A stretch of 64,000 bases of DNA from CBDAMZ01 sp965197375 (GCA_965197375.1 CBDAMZ010000008.1:278408-342407); one strand, 5' to 3'; shown: positions 45,335-54,740, counted from the first letter of the stretch. Program-made: numbers and translations. Notes: generated by a model not told the origin, from the letters alone.

Positions 45335-46177
45335 ATGTCCTGGGATCAAATCTTGACAGGCTTCATTCGCCTGGCCGTCGTCCTCGTCCTTGTTGGCATC
45401 GGCAGGTGGGCGTACGACGCGTTGCACCGCGGCTTCGTTCTGCGGATAGAGCTCCTCGAGAAAAGCAACCTCGCCATGGCCCTCACCATCGCCGGCTATT
45501 ATCTCGGCCTGGCGATCGTGCTCGGTGGAGTGGTGTCCGGACCCGGGTCTGGCATGCTCACCGAGGATCTCATCGATCTCGTGGTCTTCGGACTGGTGGC
45601 CATCGTTTTGCTCAATCTGTCGGGCTGGATCAATGACAAGATCATCCTCTCGAAGTTCGACAACCAGAAGGAGATCGTTCAGGACCGCAACATCGGAATG
45701 GGCGCTATTGAAGGCGGCAATCATGTCGCCGTCGGTCTGATCACGGCCGGTGCGCTCTCTGGTGAAGGCGGCCTGCTCAGCGGCGCGGTCTTCTGGGTCC
45801 TGGGCCAGGCGGGCCTCATCGTGGCCGGCTTGCTGTACAACAAGATGACCTCGTTCGATCTACACGAGCAGATCGAGAATAACAACGTCGCGGTCGGCGT
45901 GGCCTTTGCCGGTGTTCTCATCGGCTTCGGGAACATCATCCGCCTGGCGGGTGAAGGCGACTTCGTCTCCTGGATGCAGAGCCTGAGCGAGTTCGGTTAC
46001 TACGCGATCGTGGGTCTGCTCCTCTTGCCGTTAGTCCGGATCTTCGCCGACAAGGTGCTACTGCCTGGCGCGCGACTGACCGATGAGTTGGTACGGGACG
46101 TACCCAACGTCGGCGCTGGGGCCATTGAGGCGACCTCGTACCTCGCCGCGTCGATACTGATCGGGTTGACCCTCTGA
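45335..46177 (+). CDS. DUF350 family membrane protein
   Basis: 280 residues, about eight helices arranged as two DUF350 repeats: residues 45-130 (SNLAMALTIAGYYLGLAIVL) and 180-275 (NNNVAVGVAFAGVLIGFG). NVGAGAIEATSYLAASILIG closes the second. The protein is inner-membrane and is a regular partner of DUF4178 and SpeE-like proteins. Start ATG 45335 follows GGAAGGAG. Confidence 0.85.
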   Translation: MSWDQILTGFIRLAVVLVLVGIGRWAYDALHRGFVLRIELLEKSNLAMALTIAGYYLGLAIVLGGVVSGPGSGMLTEDLIDLVVFGLVAIVLLNLSGWINDKIILSKFDNQKEIVQDRNIGMGAIEGGNHVAVGLITAGALSGEGGLLSGAVFWVLGQAGLIVAGLLYNKMTSFDLHEQIENNNVAVGVAFAGVLIGFGNIIRLAGEGDFVSWMQSLSEFGYYAIVGLLLLPLVRIFADKVLLPGARLTDELVRDVPNVGAGAIEATSYLAASILIGLTL

Positions 46178-46322
46178 ACGGACCCGTGGAGGGGGCAGGC
46201 CGCCTATCGAACTCGCCCGCGACCCGCCTTCCCCGGCGGCGGCCCATTCCATGAGGATGCTTGCAACAGCTGGCTAGGCTCTTGCTCACCTCCAGGTCGG
46301 ACACCAGACCATCGACACGGAC

Positions 46323-47381
46323 ATGCTCAAGTTCAAGCCTAGAATGACCGATCGCCTGCTGGTGTTCTGGGAGTTTCTGCACCGCGAGAATCTGCTCCGC
46401 CTGCTGGTCATTATTGGAGCGTTGATCGTCGGCGGTGCGATCGGTCTCGTCTACTTCGAGCACGATCGAAGCATACCCGATGCTTTGTGGTGGGCCACCG
46501 TCACGCTGACCACGGTGGGGTTTGGGGACATTTTTCCCACGACGCTCGGCGGACGGGCGATCGGCGTCGTTCTCATGTTCTTCGGCATCGGTGTGCTCGG
46601 CATGTTCACCGCGACTATCGCCGGCGTGTTCGTCGAGAAGCGACTCAGGAAGGAGCGGGGCATGGGTTCTTACGATCTCGAGGGTCACATCGTCCTCTGC
46701 GAGTGGAACGACCGGACCCATAAGATTCTCCGCGACCTGCGCGCGGACTCTCGCTCATCTCGGTCACCGATTCTACTGCTGGCCGATGTGGAGGCGAAAC
46801 CAGTCGACGATGAACACCTCTACTTCGTGCGAGGCGAAGTGAGCGAGGAGAACTTGAAGCGCGCCTGCATCGAGAAGGCGGCCACCGTAGTCATCGTGGG
46901 AGACCGCCGGCTGGACTATACGGCGCGGGACGCCAAGGCGGTTCTTTCCATCTTGACGGTGGAAACGCTGAACCCCGACGTGTACTCGATTGTCGAGCTG
47001 GCCAACGAGGACAACGTCCGGCACTGTGAGCGTGCCCATGCTGACGAGGTTGTCGTCGGTGCCGAATTCAGTAGCCGTCTCATCTCGAGCGCAACGCTGG
47101 ATCATGGGATCACCAAGATCCTCTCCGAGATCCTGAGCGCCCAGTACGGCAACGACCTCATCACCGTCCCGGTGCCCACATCGCTCGCTGGACATCCGTT
47201 TCTGGAGTTGTTCTCCGAGATGAAGCGCGCTCAGGGGATGATCGTCCTCGCCATCAAGCGGCACGGAAGCAACGAGGTCGTGACCAACCCTGGCACCGAT
47301 GTTCTCGTCGGCGCCGACGACCGACTGGTCGTTATCTCGTCGCGGCCAGAGCGCCAGCATGGAGTCCACGCCGAGGCGTAG
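46323..47381 (+). CDS. Potassium channel with RCK/TrkA domains
   Basis: 352 residues. Two helices (about 25-45 and 80-105) flank the pore loop with selectivity filter TVTLTTVGFGDIFP near residue 65. A TrkA_N-type Rossmann region follows (HIVLCEWNDRTHKILRDL near 122; the glycine motif is altered to CEWNDR), then a TrkA_C-like end. It should be a ligand-gated K+ channel of the inner membrane. It sits inside the DUF4178-PspA cluster on the same strand. Confidence 0.87.
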   Translation: MLKFKPRMTDRLLVFWEFLHRENLLRLLVIIGALIVGGAIGLVYFEHDRSIPDALWWATVTLTTVGFGDIFPTTLGGRAIGVVLMFFGIGVLGMFTATIAGVFVEKRLRKERGMGSYDLEGHIVLCEWNDRTHKILRDLRADSRSSRSPILLLADVEAKPVDDEHLYFVRGEVSEENLKRACIEKAATVVIVGDRRLDYTARDAKAVLSILTVETLNPDVYSIVELANEDNVRHCERAHADEVVVGAEFSSRLISSATLDHGITKILSEILSAQYGNDLITVPVPTSLAGHPFLELFSEMKRAQGMIVLAIKRHGSNEVVTNPGTDVLVGADDRLVVISSRPERQHGVHAEA

Positions 47382-47446
47382 GACCTAGTGTCCCGTCACA
47401 GTCATTCGCAACACAATGCCCGGGCGGGGCATCCCGTCTGGCGGCG

Positions 47447-47772
47447 TTGCTCCCCGGTCGAATATGCCCCATATTCTCCCTCGTCGCGCGTTGCCAGTTC
47501 GGGCGCTGCGCCACGGGCTTTGTCCACGAACTACTGGTACAGGACAATAGCTCCATCACCGGGATCCGGTCCTTGTCCGCTACTATGCTAACCTTAAGCT
47601 TCCGTACGGTACCGGCCTCGACACGGTGCACCGGACCTGGAGGCGATTGATCAAGAAGTACCACCCCGATCTTTATTCGGCGGATGAGGACAAGAAGCAC
47701 ATCGCGACGGACCTCGTTCAAGGTCTGAATCGCGCATACGAAGAACTTGTCACACACCTGGAACGTAAATAG
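47447..47772 (+). pseudogene. J-domain protein with a frameshift
   Basis: The last 65 codons read RYYANLKLPYGTGLDTVHRT, WRRLIKKYHPDLYSADEDKK and LVQGLNRAYEELVTHLERK, a J domain in which the HPD motif is in YHPDL. The upstream part RCATGFVHELLVQDNSSITG is in another frame; a single indel near 47562 joins them. The true start is unclear. J-domain genes of this type recur beside PspA/YbjN genes, so it likely recruits Hsp70 to the stress system. Confidence 0.65.
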
Positions 47773-47819
47773 ATTGGGGACCCGTTTGGAACACGAGATC
47801 ACTAAGGAGGTGCGATTCG

Positions 47820-48215
47820 ATGTCTGAGAACGTAGATCGGGTCAAGGGCCACCTACTCGATCTCGGCCTTAAGATCGTCTCGGAGAACGAGGCCGAAGAG
47901 CTGGTTGTGGTCGATGACGAGGACAATGGCATCAAGCAACTGGTCATCGACTGCGAGCCGCCCATTATCATTCTCGAGCAGCTGATCGGTGAGGTACCGG
48001 CCGAGCCGGGAGATCTCTTCAAGCGCTTGTTGCAGATGAACAACACGCTCGTCCACGGTGCGTTCGTGCTCGACGAGACCGGCGGGCGGATCTTCTTCCG
48101 CGATACGCTGCAGCTCGCCAACCTCGATCTCAACGAGCTCGAGGGCTCGATCCGATCCCTCTCGTTGGCGCTTGCCGAGTACGGCGCTGAGCTTCTCACG
48201 TACCTCGGTAAGTAG
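47820..48215 (+). CDS. YbjN/Tir-chaperone-like protein
   Basis: 131 residues, acidic, with the alpha-beta pattern of the YbjN/CesT fold: VKGHLLDLGLKIVSENEAEE, QLVIDCEPPIIILEQLIGEV and LFKRLLQMNNTLVHGAFVLD. Family members bind other proteins and are common beside PspA. Start ATG 47820 lies 7 bases after AAGGAGG. It is 23 bases upstream of pspA and certainly cotranscribed. Confidence 0.75.
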   Translation: MSENVDRVKGHLLDLGLKIVSENEAEELVVVDDEDNGIKQLVIDCEPPIIILEQLIGEVPAEPGDLFKRLLQMNNTLVHGAFVLDETGGRIFFRDTLQLANLDLNELEGSIRSLSLALAEYGAELLTYLGK

Positions 48216-48238
48216 ACCGCGTCCAAAGGAGAATCGTC

Positions 48239-48949
48239 ATGGCCAGTATCTTTCAGCGTCTGTTCAAGATCACCCAGTCCGAGGCGCACGCCAGCATGGA
48301 CAAGTTTGAAGATCCGATCAAGATGAGCGAACAGGGAGTCCGTGACCTCAAGACGAGTCTGCAAGCGTCGATGGTCAGCTTGGCGCAGGTCAAATCGCTG
48401 GCGATTCGCCTCCAGAAGGAGACTGACGACCACAAGAAGAGGGCGGCCGACTACGAGCGCAAGGCGATGCTGCTACTCAAGCGCATGCAGGGTGGGGAGA
48501 TGGAGGGGGCAGAAGCCGAGCGGCTGGCCACGGAAGCCCTGTCAAAGAAGGAAGAAGCCCTCCAGCGCCACACCACGGTCTCGGGGGAGCAGCAGGCTCA
48601 GCAGCGGATGGCCGACCAGCTCCAGACGAAGGTCGAAGAGCTCAAACGCCAGATCAGCAAGTACGAGAACGAGGTCGTCACCCTTCGCGCTCGGGCCCGG
48701 ACAGCCTCGTCCATGCGCAAGATCAACCAGCAGCTGGCCGGTGCCGATGCCTCTGGCACCGTCGCGATGCTCGAGAAAATGAAGAACAAGGTTCAGGAGG
48801 AAGAGTCTCTTGCGGAGGCTTACGGCGAACTCTCTGATGTCGGCGGCACCATCGACGAGGACATCGACAAGGCGCTGGCCTCACCGTCGACCGCGGCGAC
48901 CTCCGACTCGTTGGCCGAGTTGAAGAAGAAGATGGGCATGTCCGCCTGA
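48239..48949 (+). CDS. pspA: PspA/IM30 family membrane-stress protein
   Basis: 236 residues, almost wholly coiled coil from residue 20 to 195. The N-terminus ASIFQRLFKITQSEAHASMD and MSEQGVRDLKTSLQASM are PspA-like, and it ends with a short acidic tail and LAELKKKMGMSA. PspA/IM30 forms ESCRT-III-like rods that stabilise damaged inner membranes. It is last in the plus-strand run and converges with the integral membrane gene after 10 bases. Confidence 0.88.
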   Translation: MASIFQRLFKITQSEAHASMDKFEDPIKMSEQGVRDLKTSLQASMVSLAQVKSLAIRLQKETDDHKKRAADYERKAMLLLKRMQGGEMEGAEAERLATEALSKKEEALQRHTTVSGEQQAQQRMADQLQTKVEELKRQISKYENEVVTLRARARTASSMRKINQQLAGADASGTVAMLEKMKNKVQEEESLAEAYGELSDVGGTIDEDIDKALASPSTAATSDSLAELKKKMGMSA

Positions 48950-48959
48950 GACGCAGTAC

Positions 48960-50063
48960 TCACCCCACGCCGCGCGCCGGGCGCGCCTCACCGAAGAGTA
49001 ACGGCTTGATGCCAGGATTCGAGCCGTCGAACTTCCAGATCCAGGCGTCCAACACGTAGTGGGTGGCCTGCGGCACGGTGAGCAGCGGGACGACAAGGTG
49101 GCGCAGCGCTTCGGGCGCCGCGAAGGGCAGCGCCATCTGGCCAAAGGCGGCAGCGTGTTCCCGCCAGACAAAGAGATCCCAAAGGCCCTCTTCGAAATAG
49201 GCCAGCATCAGGAGTAGCCCGACGAAGACGCCGGCCGCCGCCGGGCGGTGGATCCGCTGCCTCCATGATCGTGAGTCGGTCCACTTGTGGCGACCATAGA
49301 TCCAGACCAGGGCTACGTAGGGAACGCCGTGCGCCACGACGTTGGTAAGAGTAAAGGCGAAGTCGGAGTTGAGCAGCACGATACCCGCGTACCACACGCA
49401 CGCGGTCGAGGTCACGATCCCGACCTTACCCCAGTTGACCGCTCCCCGCTTCCAGTAAATCTGGACCTGCCGCACGAGGAAGGCCAGTAGAACGGCCGAA
49501 TAGATCCAGAACGCTACGGGCGAGATCCACACTGGGAGCGACACGAAGTCCCCCTCGACGAACCATTCGAATTGGCGATCGGACGTTGTGTGCCAGAAGG
49601 CGAGCGGATAGAGCATGGTGGAGTAGATCGCCATCTTGTCGAGGCGCCGATCGGCGACCGAGTGCTCCCCGCAGCGGTGACGATAAAGCATCACGAATCC
49701 GAACTGCTGGCGCACGAAGTGGAAGACCGCGATGTAGGCGAGCACGCGCCAGAAGACCAGCGTCCCGAGGCTGTGAAGCAGCACGCCGGCGGCTAGACAG
49801 ACGAGCGGCGTGAGTATGTATTGGGTGCGACGGCGGGCCAGTTCCTCAGGATCCCAGTATGTGCGATAGAGTGACGCGTAAACGTGCCCCACGTCGATAC
49901 CCACGACGAACGCGAGCCAACCCCAGAGCGGCACATCGGGGGCTCGCAGAGTCGGAACCGACAGCACGAGAAGGACCGCCAGCAGCGGCGGGCCCAGGAT
50001 CAACCCCACGTCGAACCGGCGCGACACGATCCACGCTGCGCCGTTTGAGCTGGACCCGCTCAC
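48960..50063 (-). CDS. Integral membrane protein of the PspA/SpeE cluster
   Basis: 367 residues from GTG 50063, chosen because AAAGGAG lies just upstream and it abuts the preceding stop. About nine helices, including LAVLLVLSVPTLRAPDVPLW and WRVLAYIAVFHFVRQQFGFV. The repeated pattern HFVRQQFGF and HYVLDAWIWKF occurs in an uncharacterised membrane family found with SpeE-like and FAD genes. It ends with a short cytoplasmic tail. Function unknown. Confidence 0.75.
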   Translation of the reverse strand: MSGSSSNGAAWIVSRRFDVGLILGPPLLAVLLVLSVPTLRAPDVPLWGWLAFVVGIDVGHVYASLYRTYWDPEELARRRTQYILTPLVCLAAGVLLHSLGTLVFWRVLAYIAVFHFVRQQFGFVMLYRHRCGEHSVADRRLDKMAIYSTMLYPLAFWHTTSDRQFEWFVEGDFVSLPVWISPVAFWIYSAVLLAFLVRQVQIYWKRGAVNWGKVGIVTSTACVWYAGIVLLNSDFAFTLTNVVAHGVPYVALVWIYGRHKWTDSRSWRQRIHRPAAAGVFVGLLLMLAYFEEGLWDLFVWREHAAAFGQMALPFAAPEALRHLVVPLLTVPQATHYVLDAWIWKFDGSNPGIKPLLFGEARPARGVG

Positions 50064-50064
50064 G

Positions 50065-51795
50065 TCACACTCCTTTCGCGGGCCCCAACGAGCTTCTGTG
50101 GGCATGGCCCCTGTGTCGCATGAGGTCTTCTGCGGCTCGCACGCCTCGATATTGAGCTTCTTCGAAGAGCGAGAGCCCACTCATGTCCGAGTGGGCAAAG
50201 CGTACCGGCCCAAAGGCATCGGCGGCGCGTCGGCGGGGCTCTCCCCAGAGAAAACCTGGGACCGGACGGATCATCGCGTGCCCCCAGAGCATGACGTCGA
50301 TCTGGCTGACGAGCGATTCGAGACCCACGTGGGCTGGCGCGAGATCGCCAAGAATGATCGACACCCAATCTTTCCAGCTGCGTTCGAGCATCCAGTGACG
50401 GGCGATCTCGGGGTTCGGCACGGCGAGCGGCAGGTAGTACGTCAGAACGCTTGGCCCCGGCGCGACACGCAGGTTTTGGTGCGTTGCGACCACATACCCC
50501 AGAGATAAGCTGTCGTAGATCACGTTGTCCCACGCCGCCCCTTCAGGCAGGCGGTCGACTGTGAGGTTGGCGACCATCCATGGGGCATAGGTAAACGTGT
50601 CGATGCCCGGAAGCTCATAGCCTTCCAGGACATGCGTGGCCGTAAAGCGTGGCAGGGCGTAGATGACCTCTCGTGCTCGAAACCGTACGGACGAGTTAGT
50701 GCGCGTATCAAATACGTCCACGTCGACACCTCCGGCCGAGATGTCTGGAGTCGCGGGGTCGGCGGTCACCCGGATGCGATATACCAGCATGCCCGAGTGC
50801 AGATGTCCATCAAGACGCTCTACCATGTGGCGGACGATGCGCCCGTTTCCTTCGGGCCAGGTTAGGTATTCCACCCCTTCGCCGCGGGAGCAGAAATAAT
50901 GCCAGGCGGCCCAGGCCGAAGTGGTCTCCAGTGAGCACCCGTAGTCGTCGCGACAGCAATAGTCGACGTACCATCGCAGACGATCGGACGTCCATCCGGC
51001 GCGGTCGAAGTACTCCTGCATCGAGATCCGGTCGAGAGCGACGAGATCGGAGTCGTCGCTGCTCAGGGCCATCGGCAGCGCGAATGCACGTCGGCCGCGG
51101 GCATCGCGATAATCCTGATAGCGCTTCATCTGCTGTTCGAATTCTGCGAGCATGGCGCGATCCCCCGGCGGCGAGGCGGGGCCCAGGAGCTCTCGCGCCG
51201 AGATTCCCTCTTGCCAGCGACCATCAATGAACAGCCGCTCCTGGGGCACATGACAGAGGTGGCGCGGGTCGTAGATCGGATCACCGTCTGGATCCATGTC
51301 ATAGACCATGCCCATCTCTTCCAGTAGCTCGCGCACCGCCGTCGATTCCAGGCTTGGGACCGGCAGATAGTGGGCACCCCACGGATAGGCGGACACGTCG
51401 TTCGAGTCCCAGCGTGAGTTGCCGCCCGCGTCGGACTCGAGTTCCAGGATCTCAAAGTCGCGAAAGCCGCTCTTGGCGAGCTTCCAGCCTGCCGACAAGC
51501 CAGCGATGCCGGCGCCGACGATGACCACCGGTACGTGTCGGATCTCCTGGGGCTCAGGCAGACCGCCGGCACGCAACCGGTGTCCGACCTTGTGGGAGGC
51601 GCCGACGATGGAGCCAGCGATCCGGCCGGTGTCGATCTCGCGGTCCACGGAGGGTCCCGTCCGTGACCCACAGCCGACCGCCAGCGCTGTGGCAACACCC
51701 GGGCACAAGCGTAGGAGATCGCGCCGGCTCAGGCCGCGAGGCCTCACGATCGGTTTTGTCTGCTCGCCACGCGACCTCTTTCGAGCTGCCCTCAC
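50065..51795 (-). CDS. Tat-exported FAD-dependent amine oxidase-like protein
   Basis: 576 residues from GTG 51795, which overlaps the SpeE-like stop (GTGA). The N-terminus has a twin-arginine signal (GLSRRDLLRLCPG) ending in a lipobox-like VGCGS. The dinucleotide-binding motif VVIVGAGIAGLSAGWKLAKS lies near residue 85, with ILELESDAGGNSR. The remainder resembles NAD(P)-binding/FAD amine oxidases. Coupling to the aminopropyltransferase gene suggests polyamine or related amine oxidation in the periplasm; this is inference. Confidence 0.83.
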   Translation of the reverse strand: MRAARKRSRGEQTKPIVRPRGLSRRDLLRLCPGVATALAVGCGSRTGPSVDREIDTGRIAGSIVGASHKVGHRLRAGGLPEPQEIRHVPVVIVGAGIAGLSAGWKLAKSGFRDFEILELESDAGGNSRWDSNDVSAYPWGAHYLPVPSLESTAVRELLEEMGMVYDMDPDGDPIYDPRHLCHVPQERLFIDGRWQEGISARELLGPASPPGDRAMLAEFEQQMKRYQDYRDARGRRAFALPMALSSDDSDLVALDRISMQEYFDRAGWTSDRLRWYVDYCCRDDYGCSLETTSAWAAWHYFCSRGEGVEYLTWPEGNGRIVRHMVERLDGHLHSGMLVYRIRVTADPATPDISAGGVDVDVFDTRTNSSVRFRAREVIYALPRFTATHVLEGYELPGIDTFTYAPWMVANLTVDRLPEGAAWDNVIYDSLSLGYVVATHQNLRVAPGPSVLTYYLPLAVPNPEIARHWMLERSWKDWVSIILGDLAPAHVGLESLVSQIDVMLWGHAMIRPVPGFLWGEPRRRAADAFGPVRFAHSDMSGLSLFEEAQYRGVRAAEDLMRHRGHAHRSSLGPAKGV

Positions 51796-53327
51796 GGCGC
51801 GTACTGCCCCCAGCTCTCCTCCTGGTATCGAACCAGGATCTGGTTGTTCAGATGGTTGACCTCGACAGGGACCTCCTCCATGTCTATGGGAAACTCGAAG
51901 AGGGAGGGCATGATCAACCGGTTGAGGAAGCGAAGGCCCTCCGGAAGGCGGTCGGGTATCTGAAAGGGTTTGTGTGACGCGATGACGTAGCCCCATTCAC
52001 CGAAGGAAGGGATCGCGACGTGATACGGCGCTGCTTCGAGACCGACCGCGCGCACTGTCTCGACGATGCACCAGAAGGCACGCCGGGCCATGAGTGGCGA
52101 CGAGCTCTGGATCGCGGCGACGCCGTCTGGGGCCAGGTGAGCGGCGAGGCGTAGATAGAACGTGGCCGTGTAGAGCTTGCCCAGGGAGTAGTTCGAGGGA
52201 TCGGGAAAATCGACGACAATGAAGTCGTACAGGTTCGTGTTGTCCTTGAGCCAGACGAACGCGTCGGCGTTGACGACCTGCACCCGGGGCGACCGCAGTG
52301 CGTAGTTGTTGAGGGCCGCGAACGCATCGTGATACGTGAAGATCTCCGTCATCGTCGGATCGAGGTCAACCAGCGTGACGCGCTGGACCCTCTGGTCCTT
52401 GAGAATCTCTCGAACCGCCATGCCGTCCCCGCCGCCGAGAACGAGAACCTGCCGTGGCGACCCCACCGCCGCCAGCCCCGGATGGACCAGCGCCTCGTGG
52501 TACCGGTACTCGTCGAGGGAGGAAAACTGGAACTGGCCGTTCAGGAACAGCCGCATCTCTCCTTGGGCGTTGGTCGCGACGATGCGCTGATATCGAGAGG
52601 CACGACTGAAGATCACCGGGTCCTGATACAAGCGCTGCTCGGTGAACTCCGACAAGACATCGGAGAAAGCCACGCCCACCAGGAGCAGCACGAGGGCGGC
52701 GTAGGCCTGGAGGGTGAGTAGGGGTCGTCGATGCTCCTCACGAAACAGGTGGCATGTCCAGATCGCCACGAGGACGTTCAGGAAGCCAAAGATAAATGAC
52801 GACCGCATCAACCCAACCTGGGGGACGAGCCACAGGGGAAACACCAGCGACGCAGCCAGAGCACCCAGGTAGTCGAGCGACAGGACCTTCGAGACCAGGT
52901 CGCTGAACGGGAACTGGTTCTCGAGAATGCGCAAGATGAACGGGATCTCCAGCCCTACCAGGATCCCGGTGACTGCGACCCACGAGTAGAGCACTACCCG
53001 GAACGCATCGAGCTCGGAAAAAGCCAGGAAGAGGACCAAGGACGATATCCCACCGATGAGGCCAACCAGGATCTCGATCTGAATGAAGCATGCGATCAGA
53101 TCTTTTCGGACGTAGCGAGCCAGGTAGGAGCCTAACCCCATCGAGAAAAGGTAGACGCCGATGATGGTGGAAAACTGGGTGACGCTGTTGCCGAGCATGT
53201 AGCTGGCGATGGTTCCGGCCAGCAGCTCGTAGATCAGTCCACAGGTGCCAATGGCGAAGACCGAGAAGAGGAGGGCCTGGGTCTTGCCTCGACGGTCGTT
53301 CTTCGAAGCGGTTTTCTGCTGATCCAT
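51792..53327 (-). CDS. Membrane-bound spermidine synthase-like aminopropyltransferase
   Basis: 511 residues. Residues 20-225 form seven helices (ALLFSVFAIGTCGLIYELLA, FSTIIGVYLFSMGLGSYLA). Residues 245-470 are a SpeE-type Rossmann domain with HPGLAAVGSPRQVLVLGGGD, GMAVREI and the acidic substrate motif FIVVDFPDPSNYSLGKLY. Such fusions transfer aminopropyl groups or bind polyamines at the membrane. It is first of a three-gene minus-strand unit and divergent from DUF2617, its usual neighbour. Confidence 0.88.
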   Translation of the reverse strand: MDQQKTASKNDRRGKTQALLFSVFAIGTCGLIYELLAGTIASYMLGNSVTQFSTIIGVYLFSMGLGSYLARYVRKDLIACFIQIEILVGLIGGISSLVLFLAFSELDAFRVVLYSWVAVTGILVGLEIPFILRILENQFPFSDLVSKVLSLDYLGALAASLVFPLWLVPQVGLMRSSFIFGFLNVLVAIWTCHLFREEHRRPLLTLQAYAALVLLLVGVAFSDVLSEFTEQRLYQDPVIFSRASRYQRIVATNAQGEMRLFLNGQFQFSSLDEYRYHEALVHPGLAAVGSPRQVLVLGGGDGMAVREILKDQRVQRVTLVDLDPTMTEIFTYHDAFAALNNYALRSPRVQVVNADAFVWLKDNTNLYDFIVVDFPDPSNYSLGKLYTATFYLRLAAHLAPDGVAAIQSSSPLMARRAFWCIVETVRAVGLEAAPYHVAIPSFGEWGYVIASHKPFQIPDRLPEGLRFLNRLIMPSLFEFPIDMEEVPVEVNHLNNQILVRYQEESWGQYAP

Positions 53328-53408
53328 GGATAGTGGAGATTGTGGCTTACCGGTTGTTTTGATGCCAGCCTCGTGTTTCCTATACGATGACGTTCATCTA
53401 AAAATACC

Positions 53409-53939
53409 ATGGCGGACCGTTCGAGAGACACGATGATCCACAGCGCTTCGACCCTTCGTTTCCTTTTGGTAGACGGACGAGTGCAATTGGAGCCTTTGCG
53501 TATCCTCGACCGTCGACGAGTGAAATGGCTCGATCATCGGGTCACCTTTTACGTACTGGGCACAAGTCACGCGATACTCCTCGAGTATGGAGACACGGCG
53601 CTGACCGAGCTGCTCACCTGTGTGCCCACTGCTGTACAGGCTCATATTCTTGAGCAGGGTGGCGCACATTTGCCCTATACCGTCTCCAGGACATTCGACA
53701 GCCTGAGCTATCGTTGCCGATTGGCCCCGTTTGAGCTGTGTGGTCAAGATGGGCTGCAGAGCGAGTTCTCAAGCGAGGATCGGATCAGCTTCACGTATCA
53801 CGCGGAGGGGGAGCTTGAAGAGCCGATCACGCACATCGGGTGGCGTAGTGGTGACTCCACACTCTTTGTGGAGACCGTCCACACATATCCTAACGAGGGG
53901 CAGGGGGTCAGAAGCGAGAGCACCTTCGAGTTCTCCTGA
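53409..53939 (+). CDS. DUF2617 family protein
   Basis: 176 residues, soluble and beta-rich: LRILDRRRVKWLDHRVTFYV, LGTSHAILLEYGDTALTELL and THIGWRSGDSTLFVETVHTY. This matches DUF2617, whose genes normally flank SpeE-like membrane synthases. An internal ATG 53433 is an alternative start. Divergent from the SpeE-like gene by 81 bases. Function unknown. Confidence 0.78.
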   Translation: MADRSRDTMIHSASTLRFLLVDGRVQLEPLRILDRRRVKWLDHRVTFYVLGTSHAILLEYGDTALTELLTCVPTAVQAHILEQGGAHLPYTVSRTFDSLSYRCRLAPFELCGQDGLQSEFSSEDRISFTYHAEGELEEPITHIGWRSGDSTLFVETVHTYPNEGQGVRSESTFEFS

Positions 53940-53952
53940 CGTACCGTGGCTC

Positions 53953-54288
53953 TCAGAGGATCGCCCGCAGCACGACTTTTTCCACCGTCAGCAAGATCGC
54001 GATGAGTAGGGTCGTGCGAAGCGAATCGATCTCGAAGTCGTCGATCAGCTTGTCGGTCAGCCACAGGAGGAACGCGTTGATGACCAGCCCGAACAGGCCG
54101 AAACTCAGCAGTATCGGGATAACGGCGATCAGCGCGACCAGCCAGAATAGAAAGTAGTTCAACACTCCGTAGACCAACACGACGACCAGCGCGGTGCCGA
54201 ACGATTTCAGGCGCACGCCGGGTAACGCTGTCGCCAGAGCGTAGAGGAGCCCTGAGGTCACGAACACCTCGATGATGAGTCTCAGCAT
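53953..54288 (-). CDS. Phage holin superfamily IV / PF04020-type membrane protein
   Basis: 111 residues from ATG 54288, with four helices: IIEVFVTSGLLYALATALPG, SFGTALVVVLVYGVLNYFLF, ALIAVIPILLSFGLFGLVIN and a last one ending RTTLLIAILLTVEKVVL. The pattern LFGLVINAFLLWLTDKLIDD is typical of this family, which is common in chromosomes and not evidence of phage by itself. Converges with DUF2617. Confidence 0.82.
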   Translation of the reverse strand: MLRLIIEVFVTSGLLYALATALPGVRLKSFGTALVVVLVYGVLNYFLFWLVALIAVIPILLSFGLFGLVINAFLLWLTDKLIDDFEIDSLRTTLLIAILLTVEKVVLRAIL

Positions 54289-54367
54289 GGGGGGTTCGTC
54301 TGGATCATCCACAACGCGCTGGCGAAACGAAACTGTGTAACTAGTTGAACCAGCGGAAAAAAAGAAG

Positions 54368-54417
54368 TGGTGCCGAGGGGCAGAATCGAACTGCCGACAC
54401 CATGATTTTCAGTCATG
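54368..54417 (-). tRNA. tRNA-Phe 3' half (attachment-site scar)
   Basis: The minus strand reads an anticodon arm CATGACTGAAAATCATG (anticodon GAA, Phe), a variable loop, a perfect T-arm GGCAGTTCGATTCTGCC and CCTCGGCACCA. The 5' half (acceptor strand and D-arm) is missing: the sequence beyond the anticodon stem does not fold. tRNA 3' halves of this length are what integrases leave at the distal end of an integrated element. TCAGGA-type short repeats follow at 54433-54485. The rest of 54418-54655 holds nothing else I recognise. Confidence 0.8.
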
Positions 54418-54655
54418 TGCAAATAGGGATCAGGACGGGTCAGGACGCGGCTTTGCAGACGAAAATGTTCAGGAGAGGTCAGGAGAGATCGCCTGCGACG
54501 GAAATATTCGCACAAATTCGCACACGCTTGACGGCAGCACTTCCGGCGCCTCACACCCCTGCCAGCCACCGAACGGGGTGCTATGATCGAGCGTGTGACT
54601 GAGGCGACCTGCCTCGTGCGGGTAACCGGTCCGGCGCAGTAGGATGCCTCGCCCG

Positions 54656-54740
54656 CGAGTGGGACACCGCGCACCCGCCTAACCCCCGTCCCCGTTGAAC
54701 CGCTACTTTTGTGCCGGGGCACAAAGAGAGGAAGCTCTGA
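54656..54740. repeat. Dispersed hairpin repeat, leader plus A type
   Basis: GAGTGGGACACCGCGCACCC, GCCTAACCCCCGTCCCCGTT, then CTACTTTTGTGCC and GGGCACAAA. The right arm is partly lost after ACAAA. Same leader as at 37191, 38127 and 62990. Confidence 0.75.

Noticed and set aside
53953..54288. Prophage lysis gene because of holin-family similarity
   Set aside because: PF04020-type proteins are ordinary chromosomal membrane proteins and no phage structural genes surround it.
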